A stretch of 64,000 bases of DNA from assembly GCF_034314085.1 (NCBI RefSeq), contig NZ_JAVIWI010000001.1, positions 1,612,001 through 1,676,000 on the forward strand, given 5' to 3'. The notes beneath the pieces are model-generated. The model made no database searches and was not told the DNA's origin. It saw only the letters and a list, made by a program, of their open reading frames with translations. The stretch comes from Undibacterium sp. 5I1 (GTDB lineage Bacteria > Pseudomonadota > Gammaproteobacteria > Burkholderiales > Burkholderiaceae_D). The translations under genes were made by a program, and so were the position numbers. Shown one piece after another: positions 49,173 through 58,392 of this stretch. Every line of letters starts with the position of its first letter. Within the stretch, counting starts at the first letter, position 1.

Positions 49173-50657
49173 CTACAACCCCAACTCCTGCCAAATCAAA
49201 TCGACCTTCGCTTTCACTTCAGGCGACATCTGTATTGTGGTGCCCCACTCCCTACTAGTTTCGCCTGGCCATTTATTCGTGGCATCCAATCCCATTTTGC
49301 TACCTAGTCCGCTGACGGGTGAGGCAAAATCAAGATAATCGATCGGTGTGTTATCGACCAGAGTCGTATCACGCAGTGGATCAACTCTGGTGGTAATCGC
49401 CCAGATCACTTCTTTCCAGTCGCGGATATTCACATCCTCATCCACCACAATGATGAACTTGGTATACATAAACTGGCGCAGAAAACTCCAGACACCAAAC
49501 ATCACTCGTTTGGCATGGCCTGCATAGGCTTTTTTTATCTGCACTACGGCCATGCGGTAGCTGCAACCTTCAGGTGGCAGGTAGAAATCCGTGATTTCAC
49601 TAAACTGCTTTTGTAATAAAGGAATGAACACTTCATTGAGTGCTACTCCCAGGATCGCAGGCTCATCTGGCGGCTTGCCTGTATAAGTTGAGTGATAAAT
49701 AGGATCACGGCGCATCGTAATGCGGTCAATGGTAAAGACGGGAAAACTGTCTTGCTCATTGTAGTAACCAGTGTGATCTCCATAAGGTCCTTCAAGCGCA
49801 TGCTCGTAGCCGGTAGGGTGTGATTCATCTGGGTAAATATGCCCTTCCAGCACGATCTCGGCACTGGCAGGGACGCGCAACTCACTACCCATCGCTTTAA
49901 CCAGCTCGGTGCGACTGCCACGCAAGAGTCCTGCGAATTGGTACTCGGACAAGCTATCAGGCACTGGAGTGACCGCACCAAGGATGGTCGCGGGATCTGC
50001 ACCAAGTGCAACGGCAATCGGATAAGGCTGACCTTTATTGACAATACCATGCTCACGGAAATCCAAAGCGCCACCACGATGCGCAAGCCAGCGCATGATA
50101 ACTTTGTTGCGACCTAGAACCTGCTGCCTATATATACCCAGATTTTGGCGCTTCTTATAGGGGCCTTTGGTAATCACCAGACCCCAGGTAATTAAAGGAG
50201 CGACATCGCCGGGCCAGCAATGCTGGATCGGCAATTTCGCCAGATCGACATCGTTACCCTCCCAGACTATCTCCTGACATTTGGCGCCGCGTACTTCTTT
50301 GGGCGCCATATCCCATACCGCTTTCACCAGCGATCCGAGACCCAGAATATCTTTAAATGCCTTCGGAGGCTCTGGCTCTTTCAGCGATGAGAGAACGTGG
50401 CCGATTTTACGTAAGTCACTGATACTATCTGCGCCCATTCCCATCGCGACACGATGCGGTGTACCGAATAAATTACCCAGTACCGGAATGCTATGCCCCT
50501 TTGGCTTAGTAAATAAGAGCGCAGGACCTTCGGCACGCAAAGTACGATCGCAGATTTCTGTCATCTCCAAATAGGGTGAAACAGGTGTAACTATTTGTTT
50601 TAATTCATTTTGTTGTTGAAGCTGAGAAATAAAATCTCTCAAATCCGAATATTTCAT
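49173..50657 (-). CDS. ubiD: 4-hydroxy-3-polyprenylbenzoate decarboxylase UbiD
   Basis: Prenylated-FMN-dependent decarboxylase of ubiquinone biosynthesis, 494 residues, the usual length. Typical segments are [70 protein letters not shown] and the C-terminal [11 protein letters not shown]. Its prFMN supplier UbiX is not in the window. Confidence 0.95.
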   Translation of the reverse strand: MKYSDLRDFISQLQQQNELKQIVTPVSPYLEMTEICDRTLRAEGPALLFTKPKGHSIPVLGNLFGTPHRVAMGMGADSISDLRKIGHVLSSLKEPEPPKAFKDILGLGSLVKAVWDMAPKEVRGAKCQEIVWEGNDVDLAKLPIQHCWPGDVAPLITWGLVITKGPYKKRQNLGIYRQQVLGRNKVIMRWLAHRGGALDFREHGIVNKGQPYPIAVALGADPATILGAVTPVPDSLSEYQFAGLLRGSRTELVKAMGSELRVPASAEIVLEGHIYPDESHPTGYEHALEGPYGDHTGYYNEQDSFPVFTIDRITMRRDPIYHSTYTGKPPDEPAILGVALNEVFIPLLQKQFSEITDFYLPPEGCSYRMAVVQIKKAYAGHAKRVMFGVWSFLRQFMYTKFIIVVDEDVNIRDWKEVIWAITTRVDPLRDTTLVDNTPIDYLDFASPVSGLGSKMGLDATNKWPGETSREWGTTIQMSPEVKAKVDLIWQELGL

Positions 50658-50788
50658 GTTTTTAGCTTTTTATGAGTTTGAACTAAGTAAAGTAAAGAAA
50701 TCTGCTAAGTACTTGATTTGACACAGATTTGCTGCGATGCAGCATGAATTTTAAGATTTAAAAGTAATAAAGATTAACTTCTATAGTA

Positions 50789-50817
50789 TTGACTTGATAT
50801 AAAACCGACCCTACAAT
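50789..50817 (+). promoter_or_regulatory. Sigma-70 promoter of the 6S RNA candidate
   Basis: TTGACT (50789-50794), a 17-bp spacer, and TACAAT (50812-50817). Both boxes are near consensus. Predicted transcription start is near 50824. Confidence 0.7.
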
Positions 50818-50823
50818 TCGCCC

Positions 50824-51005
50824 AACTTGATGAAGAGGGTAAACTCGTTGCTCTTAGTTGCCGTCTAACGACGATGGCAAATCCAAACGGTAACATCATT
50901 CACGGGGATCGGGCCCCACATACAACATTGTAAGGATTGTTTTCAAAAGGCGTCTGCCTTGACCCGAAAAAAGTTGTTTGTCATTGGAGAGACTGCGAGT
51001 CGCCC
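50824..51005 (+). ncRNA. ssrS: Candidate 6S RNA
   Basis: The 5' strand GGGTAAACTCGTTGCTCT (50837 on) pairs with the 3' strand GAGAGACTGCGAGTCGCCC (ending 51005) as GGGU/GCCC, ACUCG/CGAGU and CUCU/AGAG with small internal loops. This makes the long closing stem expected of 6S RNA. Length from the predicted start is about 182 nt, as in E. coli 6S. The interior includes GCCTTGACCCG and GGGGATCGGGCCCC, which could form the central bubble and terminal stem. 6S RNA sequesters sigma-70 RNA polymerase in stationary phase. No database model was run. The rest of the spacer 50658-51159 shows no gene. Confidence 0.6.
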
Positions 51006-51038
51006 ATATATGTATATATAACTGACAAATAATTCCGG

Positions 51039-51068
51039 CGTCTTCCGGTCGCGCCTGCGACGAAGGCG
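51039..51068 (+). promoter_or_regulatory. Strong hairpin between the 6S candidate and the transglycosylase gene
   Basis: CGTCTTC (51039-51045) pairs with GAAGGCG (51062-51068) and GTCGC with GCGAC around a GCCT loop, 12 bp with a 2-nt bulge. No U-run follows. It lies 92 bp upstream of the start codon and could mark RNA processing of a 6S-mRNA precursor or act as a leader element. Confidence 0.4.
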
Positions 51069-51159
51069 ATGTTTCTGATTCGTAGCTAGTCCGCTATACA
51101 GCAAACCAGCATTAACGCTGCATAGCAAGGGCATAGATTACGAAGGTTCAGGAGGTAAT

Positions 51160-52128
51160 ATGATACAAAGTTCTAACGTAGTACTACAAAAAAGTAATTT
51201 GCAAAGCAACTCTTTATTTGTTAGCAAGGCTAACACCCTACTCATCGCGGCACGCGATGCCCGTAGCGGTTTTATTACAACTATGCACCACCTGCTGATG
51301 ATCTTTGGCATTGGCGCGATCGTCCTGCTTGGGATGATGTTTATCAAGCCCGATTTGCTTGAAAAATTTAAACAGCTTTCACCGTTTACCGTCGCCGGGC
51401 AGGATGCCGAGGAAGATACTGCCCCGCCTAGTCTGGCAATGCTGATGGCAACCCCAGAACAAGTTGCACAGTCCGATCAGGCAACCGCTAAGCCAACAGA
51501 ACTAACTGAAGAAGACCGGAAAATGCTAGGCAATCAACGCCAGCAACAATGGGTCACCAACTGGCTGGCTAAGCGATATCGCATTGCCAGCGATGCGACC
51601 AATATGCTAGTTTCTGCCAGCTACTTAACTGCAAAAGAAATCAAACTCGATCCTTTGTTAATCTTGTCTGTGATGGCAATTGAGTCCGGCCTGAATCCTT
51701 TTGCCGAAAGTCCGGTTGGTGCGCAAGGTTTGATGCAAGTCATGTCCAAATTACATCATGAAAAGTTTCAGGAAATGGGCGGCATTAAAGCGGCGCTGAA
51801 TCCAGTTGCCAACATCAAAGTCGGTGCCCTGATCTTAAAAGATTACGTCTCACGTGGTGGCTCGGTTGAGGCAGGTTTAAAACTGTATGTTGGCGCGGCT
51901 GCGTTTGAAAATGATGCCGGTTATGGTTCGCGCGTTTTGGCTGAATATCGCCGTTTAAAAGATGTTGCTAACGGCAAAAATATTCCTACTTTTAATGCAC
52001 CGGCACCGATCCCAGTGGCACCACCAGCACGTCATATAGAAAATATCGCGACTAAAGTTGATGCCGTTACAGAGACTAAAGCTGCCGAGCAAAAGCCAGC
52101 GCATCCAGAGCAAATAGCAAAACTGTAA
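51160..52128 (+). CDS. Lytic transglycosylase, SLT domain, membrane-anchored
   Basis: A 322-residue peptidoglycan lytic transglycosylase. An internal hydrophobic segment (LLMIFGIGAIVLLGMMFI, residues 45-62) anchors it. The SLT domain has the catalytic Glu in MAIESGLNPFAES and the following GAQGLMQVMSKLH. The family NPVANIKVGALIL and LYVGAAAFENDAGYGSRVL follow. The C-terminal tail is Pro/Ala/Lys-rich. The ribosome site AGGAGGT is excellent and fixes the start. Confidence 0.92.
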   Translation: MIQSSNVVLQKSNLQSNSLFVSKANTLLIAARDARSGFITTMHHLLMIFGIGAIVLLGMMFIKPDLLEKFKQLSPFTVAGQDAEEDTAPPSLAMLMATPEQVAQSDQATAKPTELTEEDRKMLGNQRQQQWVTNWLAKRYRIASDATNMLVSASYLTAKEIKLDPLLILSVMAIESGLNPFAESPVGAQGLMQVMSKLHHEKFQEMGGIKAALNPVANIKVGALILKDYVSRGGSVEAGLKLYVGAAAFENDAGYGSRVLAEYRRLKDVANGKNIPTFNAPAPIPVAPPARHIENIATKVDAVTETKAAEQKPAHPEQIAKL

Positions 52129-52157
52129 CAATGTAATTAAAAACTTCATCAAGTCGT

Positions 52158-52198
52158 AAAAAAGCCACCTCCACTAAAAAAGTCAGGTGGCTTTTTTA
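52158..52198. terminator. Bidirectional terminator between the transglycosylase and LysR genes
   Basis: AAAAAAGCCACCT (52158 on) and AGGTGGCTTTTTT (to 52197), with a 14-nt loop and U-runs on both strands. It overlaps the last codons of the convergent LysR gene. Confidence 0.88.
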
Positions 52199-53104
52199 CG
52201 CATCAAAGCCAAAATCGTAGTCCTTTGCTACATCCAGAGCCAGCTCGCGGAAATCATGCATTAACTCTGACCGTTTGCCACCACTTGGGTATGCCAGGAC
52301 ATATTGGTGACGAATATCGCTGGCAAACGGTCGCACAATCACCCCGTTAGAGCGCCACACCTTGGCACCAAAAGGTTCAACAATTGAGATACCCAAACCA
52401 TTCGCAACCATCGCATAACGTGTATGCGAGGTTTGGGTCTTAACCCGATGGCGCGGACGAGTGCCGGTCTCGTCCAGACGAATCTTTTCCAGCTCATAAC
52501 TTTGCGAAATAATCGGTAAGAAACCGATGATATTTTCCCCATCCAAGTCCATGGGGTCGATCATCTCTTTTTCAGCCAGGCGATGCCCTTCTGGCAAGCC
52601 ACACATGACACTGACTTCTTTAATAGTTTCTTGCTCCATACCGGCTAACGGCGGAAACGCCATGCAAATAGCGATATCCACTTTAAGATTTTGCAATCGC
52701 ATTAAAATCTCTGGCGTGTTGCAACTATCTACAGTCACTGGCACATCGGGATGATGTTTAAAAAATTGACGCAAAATCAGCGGCAAAATCGTCGTAGACA
52801 AGACGGGTAGACAAGCGATCGTAATGCCTTCCGGCGCTTCATTACGAATGTTGCTGGCGACCTGAGTCAAGCGTTCCAGTCCCAAAAAATTCTCTTCCAC
52901 CGCGCTATAAAACCGCACACCAGCTAAAGTAGGCTCTAAACGTCCTTTGTCGCGGTTAAACAACCTAAACCCGAGAGCACTCTCTAAATCAGCAATAAGA
53001 CGGCTAATGGCTGGCTGAGTAATATTCATTTTCCGAGCGGCGCCAACACTGGTTCCGGCGATCATCAAACACCGGAATGCCTCAATTTGCCTGAATTGAA
53101 TCAT
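52196..53104 (-). CDS. LysR-family transcriptional regulator
   Basis: A 302-residue regulator. The N-terminal winged helix-turn-helix (QIEAFRCLMIAGTSVGAARK, MNITQPAISRLIADLESALG) and the C-terminal periplasmic-binding-like effector domain (LPVLSTTILPLILRQFFKHH) are typical. Effector and target are unknown. No enzyme gene diverges directly from it: the next plus-strand gene is about 640 bp away. Confidence 0.92.
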   Translation of the reverse strand: MIQFRQIEAFRCLMIAGTSVGAARKMNITQPAISRLIADLESALGFRLFNRDKGRLEPTLAGVRFYSAVEENFLGLERLTQVASNIRNEAPEGITIACLPVLSTTILPLILRQFFKHHPDVPVTVDSCNTPEILMRLQNLKVDIAICMAFPPLAGMEQETIKEVSVMCGLPEGHRLAEKEMIDPMDLDGENIIGFLPIISQSYELEKIRLDETGTRPRHRVKTQTSHTRYAMVANGLGISIVEPFGAKVWRSNGVIVRPFASDIRHQYVLAYPSGGKRSELMHDFRELALDVAKDYDFGFDA

Positions 53105-53143
53105 AGAGTTTCTTATCCCACATCGAAAAATAAACAGGAAAAA

Positions 53144-53229
53144 AATATACTCCCTCCATGTATTATTTAATAGTCCATATAAAATATTGACAATAACGCG
53201 TATTTTTAAATAATTATGGGGAGTATTTA
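53144..53229 (-). repeat. Dispersed element family, copy F
   Basis: Begins AATATACTCCCTCC (53144), and ends TTATGGGGAGTATTT (53229). Inner parts TAGTCCATATAAAATA and TTGACAATAAC match the reverse orientation of the family. 86 bp, 39 bp upstream of the LysR gene. Confidence 0.72.
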
Positions 53230-53746
53230 TTTTTCATCTTAAAAATCAAGATCAACATAGCTTTGTTAGCGTTTTATCCAATTACTCAACTTTCTGGATA
53301 AAACAATATAACTAGACGCTTGTCACATAACGAATTCACATTAAGTATGCGAATTTGTGAGTGGACATGATATGGCAATATTGTGATAATTTGTTACACT
53401 TTGTTAAAATTAGTTCACAAAGACAACCAAACAGTCTGTGCAAATTACTTTTAGCATCGTCGTAAGCTGCTCTGCTATTCAAAATCCAAGGCCAATATAG
53501 CGGCTTGTTGGTAAGCCCAGCATATTGCATTACAGCATCAAGGTAATACCCACAAGGTGAAACATCGACGCGCTTCCATCTCCCATAAGTAGATAGAGTT
53601 GCGTCGACTACTTATTTTTATCATCGTCATCAACGCATTCCAACCAAGACCTGGTGCGGAATTTAGCGCTTTAGCTTTTTAGCTAAAGCACTTGATGACA
53701 TAGTAAAGACACTATTTGTCTGTTGTTTAACAACATGAGGGAGAAT
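53230..53746. other. Non-coding spacer upstream of the DUF3224 gene
   Basis: About 500 bp without a credible gene. A 64-codon minus-strand frame here lacks a ribosome site and family features. The spacer presumably contains the promoters of the DUF3224 gene and of the LysR gene. Confidence 0.4.
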
Positions 53747-54133
53747 ATGCTTGCCGTAGGAACTGTCAAATTGAATGGGATGGATGAAAAATTCAACCAG
53801 CACACGGGGATGATGCAATCCAAGGTGAAGCACCACTATGCGGGTGACATCGAAGCTGAGTCTTGTTTTGAATGTCTTAGTTTTTCCGCCAACGCCAATT
53901 CCGGAAATTTTGTCGGACTAGAATATCTGACGGGTCGCATCGGCAATCGCCGGGGCGGATTTATTCTGCAACACGTAGGATCAATCAAATCGGGTAAATC
54001 TGAAAGCACATTAAATGTGTTAACCGGCTCAGGCACAGGAGAACTGGCTGGCATCAAGGGTTACGGACGTTGTACCTGGAGCGATATTGGTGGTCAGGTT
54101 TCTCAGGTTTTACTTGAATATCATTTTGACTAG
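53747..54133 (+). CDS. DUF3224 domain protein
   Basis: A 128-residue beta-barrel-like protein of the DUF3224 type. Features are the WDEK-like start (LNGMDEKFNQHTGMMQSKVK), SGNFVGLEYLTGRIGNRRGG, FILQHVGSIKSGKSESTLNV and GSGTGELAGIKGYGR. It resembles the allene-oxide-cyclase-like fold. No function is known. The start at 53747 is chosen because GAGGGAGA lies directly before it. Confidence 0.82.
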   Translation: MLAVGTVKLNGMDEKFNQHTGMMQSKVKHHYAGDIEAESCFECLSFSANANSGNFVGLEYLTGRIGNRRGGFILQHVGSIKSGKSESTLNVLTGSGTGELAGIKGYGRCTWSDIGGQVSQVLLEYHFD

Positions 54134-54254
54134 GCATCAACGCTAAAGTCAATAAACCAAACTAACGATTTCGATGAGAAGTACTCGAAGTGCTACTCGA
54201 CTTCTTAAGCGATTAACTTCAACTCTGTTGTAAGCCCTATCGTTAGACCGATCT

Positions 54255-55418
54255 TTAGCCCTGCAAATAGTGCGCGATTCTCTTCACTGCTTCTTTTAAA
54301 TTATCCATCGAAGTCGCATAAGAAATCCGCACATAACGCTGTGCGCCGGATGGACCAAAATCCAAGCCCGGCACAATCACCACACCTGCCTTTTGCAACA
54401 AAGACCGTGTAAATTCGTCCGCGTCGTCTGAGAAGCGCGAACAATCTGCATACACATAAAAAGCGCCGTCTGGCATCACCGGCACATCAAAACCTAAAGC
54501 GATCAGCGCAGGCACGATGTAATCGCGACGACGTTTAAACTCCGCTTTACATTCTTCATAAATTGCCAGAGCCTCGGACGAAAAACAGGCAATCGCCGCA
54601 TATTGCGCGACCGACGAGGGGCAAATGAATAAATTCTGTGCCAATTTTTCGAGCTGAGGCACGATGCGCTCTGGCACCACCAGCCAACCCAAGCGCCAAC
54701 CCGTCATATTGAAATACTTACTAAAGCTATTGATAATCACCACATCATCATCCAGCGACAACGCAGAAAAAGGCGCAGCGTCATAGGATAAACCTTGGTA
54801 AATTTCATCCACAATCGTAAAACCGCCATGACTTTTGACCGTGGCAATAATCTTTGCCAGCTCATCAACAGCAATTGAGGTGCCAGTTGGATTAGAGGGC
54901 GATGCGAGTAATACGCCTTTAGTCGCGGCACCCCAATGCTGACCTACCATCTGATCAGATAGCTGAAAACGCTCGGCTGGCCCGCTCTCGACCAATACCG
55001 CCTTGCCTTCAAACGCAGCGACAAAATGCCGATTGCACGGGTAACAAGGATCTGGCATCAAAACTTCTGCCCCGGGTTCCACCAATGCAGCGCATGCCAG
55101 TAACAATGCAGCCGAAGCACCTGCGGTAACAATGATGCGACTGGCCGGAATCGCCAAACCATAAGTACGTAAATAATGCTGGGCAATCGCCTTACGTAAG
55201 GCAGGCACGCCCAGTGCTGAAGTGTATTGCAAACGACCGTCGGCCATCGCTTTGCTGGCAGCATCAATCACTACTTGCGGCGCAGTAAAGTCTGGCTCAC
55301 CTATTCCCATATGGATAATATGCCGCCCCTGCGCCTCCAGATCTGCCGCCATTTTGGCTAGCTCCATGACATGAAAAGGCGCGATATTATTTAAACGGGT
55401 GGCGAGATTGTGGTCCAT
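54255..55418 (-). CDS. PLP-dependent aminotransferase, class I/II
   Basis: A 387-residue fold-type I aminotransferase. It has the family start LAKMAADLEAQGRHIIHMGIG and EPDFTAPQVV. SPSNPTGTSI and the PLP lysine in NSFSKYFNMTGWRLGW follow. The Arg near the C-terminus (RYVRISYATS) should bind the substrate carboxylate. The start at 55418 (MDHNLATRLNN) is chosen over the upstream start at 55445. Exact substrate is not evident. It is separated from nusB by a terminator. Confidence 0.9.
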   Translation of the reverse strand: MDHNLATRLNNIAPFHVMELAKMAADLEAQGRHIIHMGIGEPDFTAPQVVIDAASKAMADGRLQYTSALGVPALRKAIAQHYLRTYGLAIPASRIIVTAGASAALLLACAALVEPGAEVLMPDPCYPCNRHFVAAFEGKAVLVESGPAERFQLSDQMVGQHWGAATKGVLLASPSNPTGTSIAVDELAKIIATVKSHGGFTIVDEIYQGLSYDAAPFSALSLDDDVVIINSFSKYFNMTGWRLGWLVVPERIVPQLEKLAQNLFICPSSVAQYAAIACFSSEALAIYEECKAEFKRRRDYIVPALIALGFDVPVMPDGAFYVYADCSRFSDDADEFTRSLLQKAGVVIVPGLDFGPSGAQRYVRISYATSMDNLKEAVKRIAHYLQG

Positions 55419-55469
55419 AGAAGTCTCAATAAGAATCAATTTCAAATCAATTGCGGAGATAATACGGCT

Positions 55470-55508
55470 AAAAAAAACCGCCTTACTTCAGAGCAGAAAT
55501 AAGACGGC
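55470..55508 (-). terminator. Intrinsic terminator after nusB
   Basis: On the minus strand GCCGTCTTATTT pairs with AAGTAAGGCGG, followed by TTTTTTTT. It lies about 50 bp past the nusB stop and ends the ribBA-ribH-nusB transcript. Confidence 0.85.
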
Positions 55509-55559
55509 TTTCGTAAAATTATGTTGATTGCTACTTTCGGGTAAAAACCTGACTCAGAT

Positions 55560-56024
55560 TTACTTCCCTGCGCTGATCTCAGTAGCACGCAATCTGGCAG
55601 CTAATTTATCCAAAACGCCATTCACATATTTATGACCATCCAAACCGCCAAACGACTTGGTCAGTTCTACCGCCTCGTTGATGACGACGCGATAAGGGAT
55701 TTCTATATGGTGCTTTAATTCGTAAGCACCGATCAGCAAGGCAGCATGCTCAATTGGCGACAATTCAGCAATGGTGCGATCAATCAAAGGTGCGATCTCT
55801 TCGCGCAATTGGATCGATTGTTTGATTGCGCCATGCAAGAGCGCGTCAAAATGCTCACGGTCCGCTTTGTCAAAGCCATGCGCCTGACGGATATGGGCAT
55901 CAATCACGCCAGAATCTTCATTGTTCAATAACCATTGATACAATCCTTGCAAAGCGAATTCGCGGGCGCGATGTCTTGGCGAACGGCTTTTACTCGGGTT
56001 GGCGTGGATTTGTTTGCTTGTCAT
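55560..56024 (-). CDS. nusB: Transcription antitermination factor NusB
   Basis: A 154-residue all-helical RNA-binding protein that works with NusE in rRNA antitermination. Typical segments are [36 protein letters not shown] and [19 protein letters not shown] with [14 protein letters not shown]. The start at 56024 has AAGAG 7 nt upstream. It follows ribH in the usual ribBA-ribH-nusB order. Confidence 0.95.
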   Translation of the reverse strand: MTSKQIHANPSKSRSPRHRAREFALQGLYQWLLNNEDSGVIDAHIRQAHGFDKADREHFDALLHGAIKQSIQLREEIAPLIDRTIAELSPIEHAALLIGAYELKHHIEIPYRVVINEAVELTKSFGGLDGHKYVNGVLDKLAARLRATEISAGK

Positions 56025-56118
56025 ATTTTTCTCTTGCAAATGTATTTTGATTGCGCTCTGTTTGATTTTTTACGCAATTTATTTTAACTCTGTACTATGA
56101 ATATTGGTCACTCAATGA

Positions 56119-56616
56119 TCAAGCATCAAAATCAGCATCGTCAGTAGCTTCTGCCAATTCTTCCAATGCCAGCGTCAGATTGGCCATTTCAACTGCGACG
56201 CGGGCAGCATCAGTGCCCTTTTCTACCATGCGCGCTTCTGCTTGTTCGTCGTTTTCAGTCGTCAAAATCGCATTTGCAATCGGAATGCCACTATCCAGGC
56301 CAACACGCGTAATCCCTGCGCCAGATTCATTCGACACCAGTTCAAAATGATAAGTCTCACCGCGGATCACTGCACCTAGCGCAATTAAAGCATCAAACTG
56401 ATGGGTTTCAGTCAATTTAAGCAAAGCCAGCGGTACTTCTAAAGCACCCGGTACGGTGACATGCAAAATATCTTCATCCAAGACACCAAGGCGGGATAAT
56501 TCGGCCAGGCAAGAAGAGAGCAAACCATTGCCAACTTTTTCGTTAAAGCGCGCTTGCACGATACCAATGCGCACGCCAGCGCCATCCAAATTTGAGTCGT
56601 AATGTCCAACGGTCAT
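56119..56616 (-). CDS. ribH: 6,7-dimethyl-8-ribityllumazine synthase
   Basis: Penultimate enzyme of riboflavin synthesis, 165 residues. It has the family segments [55 protein letters not shown] and [15 protein letters not shown]. The start at 56616 ([15 protein letters not shown]) is fixed by AAGGGAAA 7 nt upstream; a longer frame begins in a low-quality region. It lies 95 bp after ribBA. Confidence 0.96.
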   Translation of the reverse strand: MTVGHYDSNLDGAGVRIGIVQARFNEKVGNGLLSSCLAELSRLGVLDEDILHVTVPGALEVPLALLKLTETHQFDALIALGAVIRGETYHFELVSNESGAGITRVGLDSGIPIANAILTTENDEQAEARMVEKGTDAARVAVEMANLTLALEELAEATDDADFDA

Positions 56617-56711
56617 GATGTTTCCCTTTTGCGCCTTGGCGCTGCAATAAAAAAAGTAAAGAATGGATCTCAACAAGAATAGGTTATTTTCTCCTACTCA
56701 AATAATTTTCT

Positions 56712-57821
56712 TCAAACAGGTTTGTCCAGATAGCCAACTACTTCCAGATCAAAGCCTATCATTGACGGCATTTTTCTTGGATTGGCGAGTAACTTCATAC
56801 GGCTGACACCGACATCCTTCAATATCTGGGCACCGATACCGTAGGTACGCAAATCCATGCTGGCAGCGCGTCCTTGCGGTTTAGTTTTAGGTGTCGTCAA
56901 TGCTTTGAATTGATCAAACATCTGCTCGGCTGTTTCTTCGCAATTCAACAATACCAGCACACCGCATGGTGAGGCCTGCACTGCCGCCATTGCGGTGGCG
57001 ACATTCCAAGAATGCGTAGTGATTTTGCTCTCTAACAGATCAAGAATCGAGACCGGTTGATGCACACGCACCAAGGCGACCTCTTCCGATTTAATGTCGC
57101 CATGTACCAAAGCTAAATGGGCAGAGCCACTTGGTTTGTCGCGATAGACGATGGCGTTAAACGTGCCATGCACTGTTTGCATTTCGCGCTCGGCCACACG
57201 TTCGACGATACTTTCGTTCTGACTACGATAATGGATCAGGTCAGCAATCGTGCCAATTTTCAAACCATGTTCTTTAGCGAATTCCATCAAGTCCGGCAGA
57301 CGCGCCATGGTACCGTCGTCTTTCATGATTTCGCAAATGACCGCGGCTGGCGTCAAGCCTGCCAAATCCGCCAGATCGCAACCGGCCTCAGTATGGCCAG
57401 CACGCATTAAGACGCCGCCTTTTTGTGCTTTGAGTGGGAAAATATGACCCGGCTGCACTATGTCGTTCGCGGTCATTTTTTTATCAACGGCTACTTGTAT
57501 TGTACGCGCACGGTCTGCAGCAGAAATCCCCGTAGTCACTCCCTCAGCGGCTTCGATCGAGACTGTAAAATTAGTGCCATAAGCGGTACCGTTACGACTG
57601 GACATCATCGCCAGGTTCAACTCATCACAGCGCTCTTCTGTTAGTGTAAGGCAGATTAATCCGCGACCAAATTTGGCCATAAAATTAATCGCCTCTGGCG
57701 TCACAAACTCTGCTGCCATCAACAAATCGCCTTCGTTTTCGCGATCTTCTTCATCAACCAAAATGACCATACGACCAGCGCGCAATTCGGCAACAATCTC
57801 TAAGGTATTCGACATGTTCAT
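56712..57821 (-). CDS. ribBA: Bifunctional-type 3,4-dihydroxy-2-butanone 4-phosphate synthase / GTP cyclohydrolase II-like (RibBA)
   Basis: Riboflavin pathway protein, 369 residues. The RibB domain (residues 1-205 or so) has the metal-binding [19 protein letters not shown] and [20 protein letters not shown]. The RibA domain is shortened and lacks the zinc triad CXXXDXXC..C, since the region after [16 protein letters not shown] has no such cysteines. It may therefore give only the RibB activity, as in many Burkholderiales, with a separate RibA elsewhere. It is the first gene of the ribBA-ribH-nusB run. Confidence 0.93.
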   Translation of the reverse strand: MNMSNTLEIVAELRAGRMVILVDEEDRENEGDLLMAAEFVTPEAINFMAKFGRGLICLTLTEERCDELNLAMMSSRNGTAYGTNFTVSIEAAEGVTTGISAADRARTIQVAVDKKMTANDIVQPGHIFPLKAQKGGVLMRAGHTEAGCDLADLAGLTPAAVICEIMKDDGTMARLPDLMEFAKEHGLKIGTIADLIHYRSQNESIVERVAEREMQTVHGTFNAIVYRDKPSGSAHLALVHGDIKSEEVALVRVHQPVSILDLLESKITTHSWNVATAMAAVQASPCGVLVLLNCEETAEQMFDQFKALTTPKTKPQGRAASMDLRTYGIGAQILKDVGVSRMKLLANPRKMPSMIGFDLEVVGYLDKPV

Positions 57822-57910
57822 GGGGGGAGTCCTGGAGTTTTTGTGTTGTGCTTCAGTTGGAATTGCGAGTACTTCGTGCGCTTAGACTTAAATACAAGAC
57901 CGCACAAATA

Positions 57911-57940
57911 AAAAAAGCCGCTAAAAAGCGGCAATTTTTT
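57911..57940 (-). terminator. Terminator-like hairpin in the ribBA leader
   Basis: GCCGCT and AGCGGC pair around a 4-nt loop with T-runs on both sides (AAAAAAAGCC... and ...GCAATTTTTT on the plus strand). It sits inside the predicted ribBA leader, about 25 nt after the promoter start and 90 bp before the start codon. It could act as an attenuator. Confidence 0.6.
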
Positions 57941-57969
57941 CTCAAAACCAGACTGCTTTAGTAGGCCGC

Positions 57970-57997
57970 ATTATACAACTTAGTCAGACTGACGCAA
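57970..57997 (-). promoter_or_regulatory. Candidate ribBA promoter
   Basis: On the minus strand TTGCGT (57997-57992), a 16-bp spacer, and TATAAT (57975-57970). The transcript would begin near 57963 and run into the hairpin at 57911-57940. Confidence 0.55.
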
Positions 57998-58133
57998 AAT
58001 CAGGGGCAACTTCGATATACAACGTCTAAACATAGTTAGCGGGGAGTTATATAAAAATCAGACCTGAATGCTGCCTTCCCCAAATGCTCTCGCAAGATTT
58101 TAGATAATCTGATTAAAAATCCACTCGCAATAT

Positions 58134-58221
58134 AAATATACTCCCATCAGGTATATTTAAGCCGTCCAAATAACTATTGGAAAATTGACCAATTTTCAAA
58201 AAAATAATGGGGAGTATATTA
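58134..58221 (-). repeat. Dispersed element family, copy G
   Basis: Bounded by AAATATACTCCCATCAGG (58134 on) and AATGGGGAGTATATT (to 58220). Reverse-complemented it aligns with copy H over the whole 88 bp. A possible solo end GGGGAGTTATATAA lies 90 bp away at 58041-58054. It accounts for part of the 57822-58392 spacer. Confidence 0.78.
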
Positions 58222-58230
58222 AATTTTACT

Positions 58231-58285
58231 CTAACTAAGTTCTAACTAAGTCCTAACTAAGTTCTAAATGAGTTCTAAATAAGCC
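58231..58285. repeat. 11-bp tandem repeat, five units
   Basis: Units CTAACTAAGTT, CTAACTAAGTC, CTAACTAAGTT, CTAAATGAGTT and CTAAATAAGCC run head to tail directly after copy G. The last two are diverged. No gene is in the spacer. Confidence 0.75.
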
Positions 58286-58392
58286 ATTACTAAACGTTAA
58301 CTGGTTCCAAACAAAATTAAAACAAAATGCAGAAATCTGGATTCCACTTTCAGTCTCTGCATTCATGCGATCTACTCATTGATCACAAAGGA

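Noticed and set aside
50943..51134. A 63-codon minus-strand frame
   Set aside because: It is antisense to the 3' part of the 6S candidate and the hairpin, with no family features and no ribosome site.
53336..53530. A 64-codon minus-strand frame between LysR and DUF3224
   Set aside because: No ribosome site, no family, and ordinary spacer sequence.
57822..58130. FMN riboswitch upstream of ribBA
   Set aside because: I looked for the conserved FMN aptamer words on the minus strand and did not find them.
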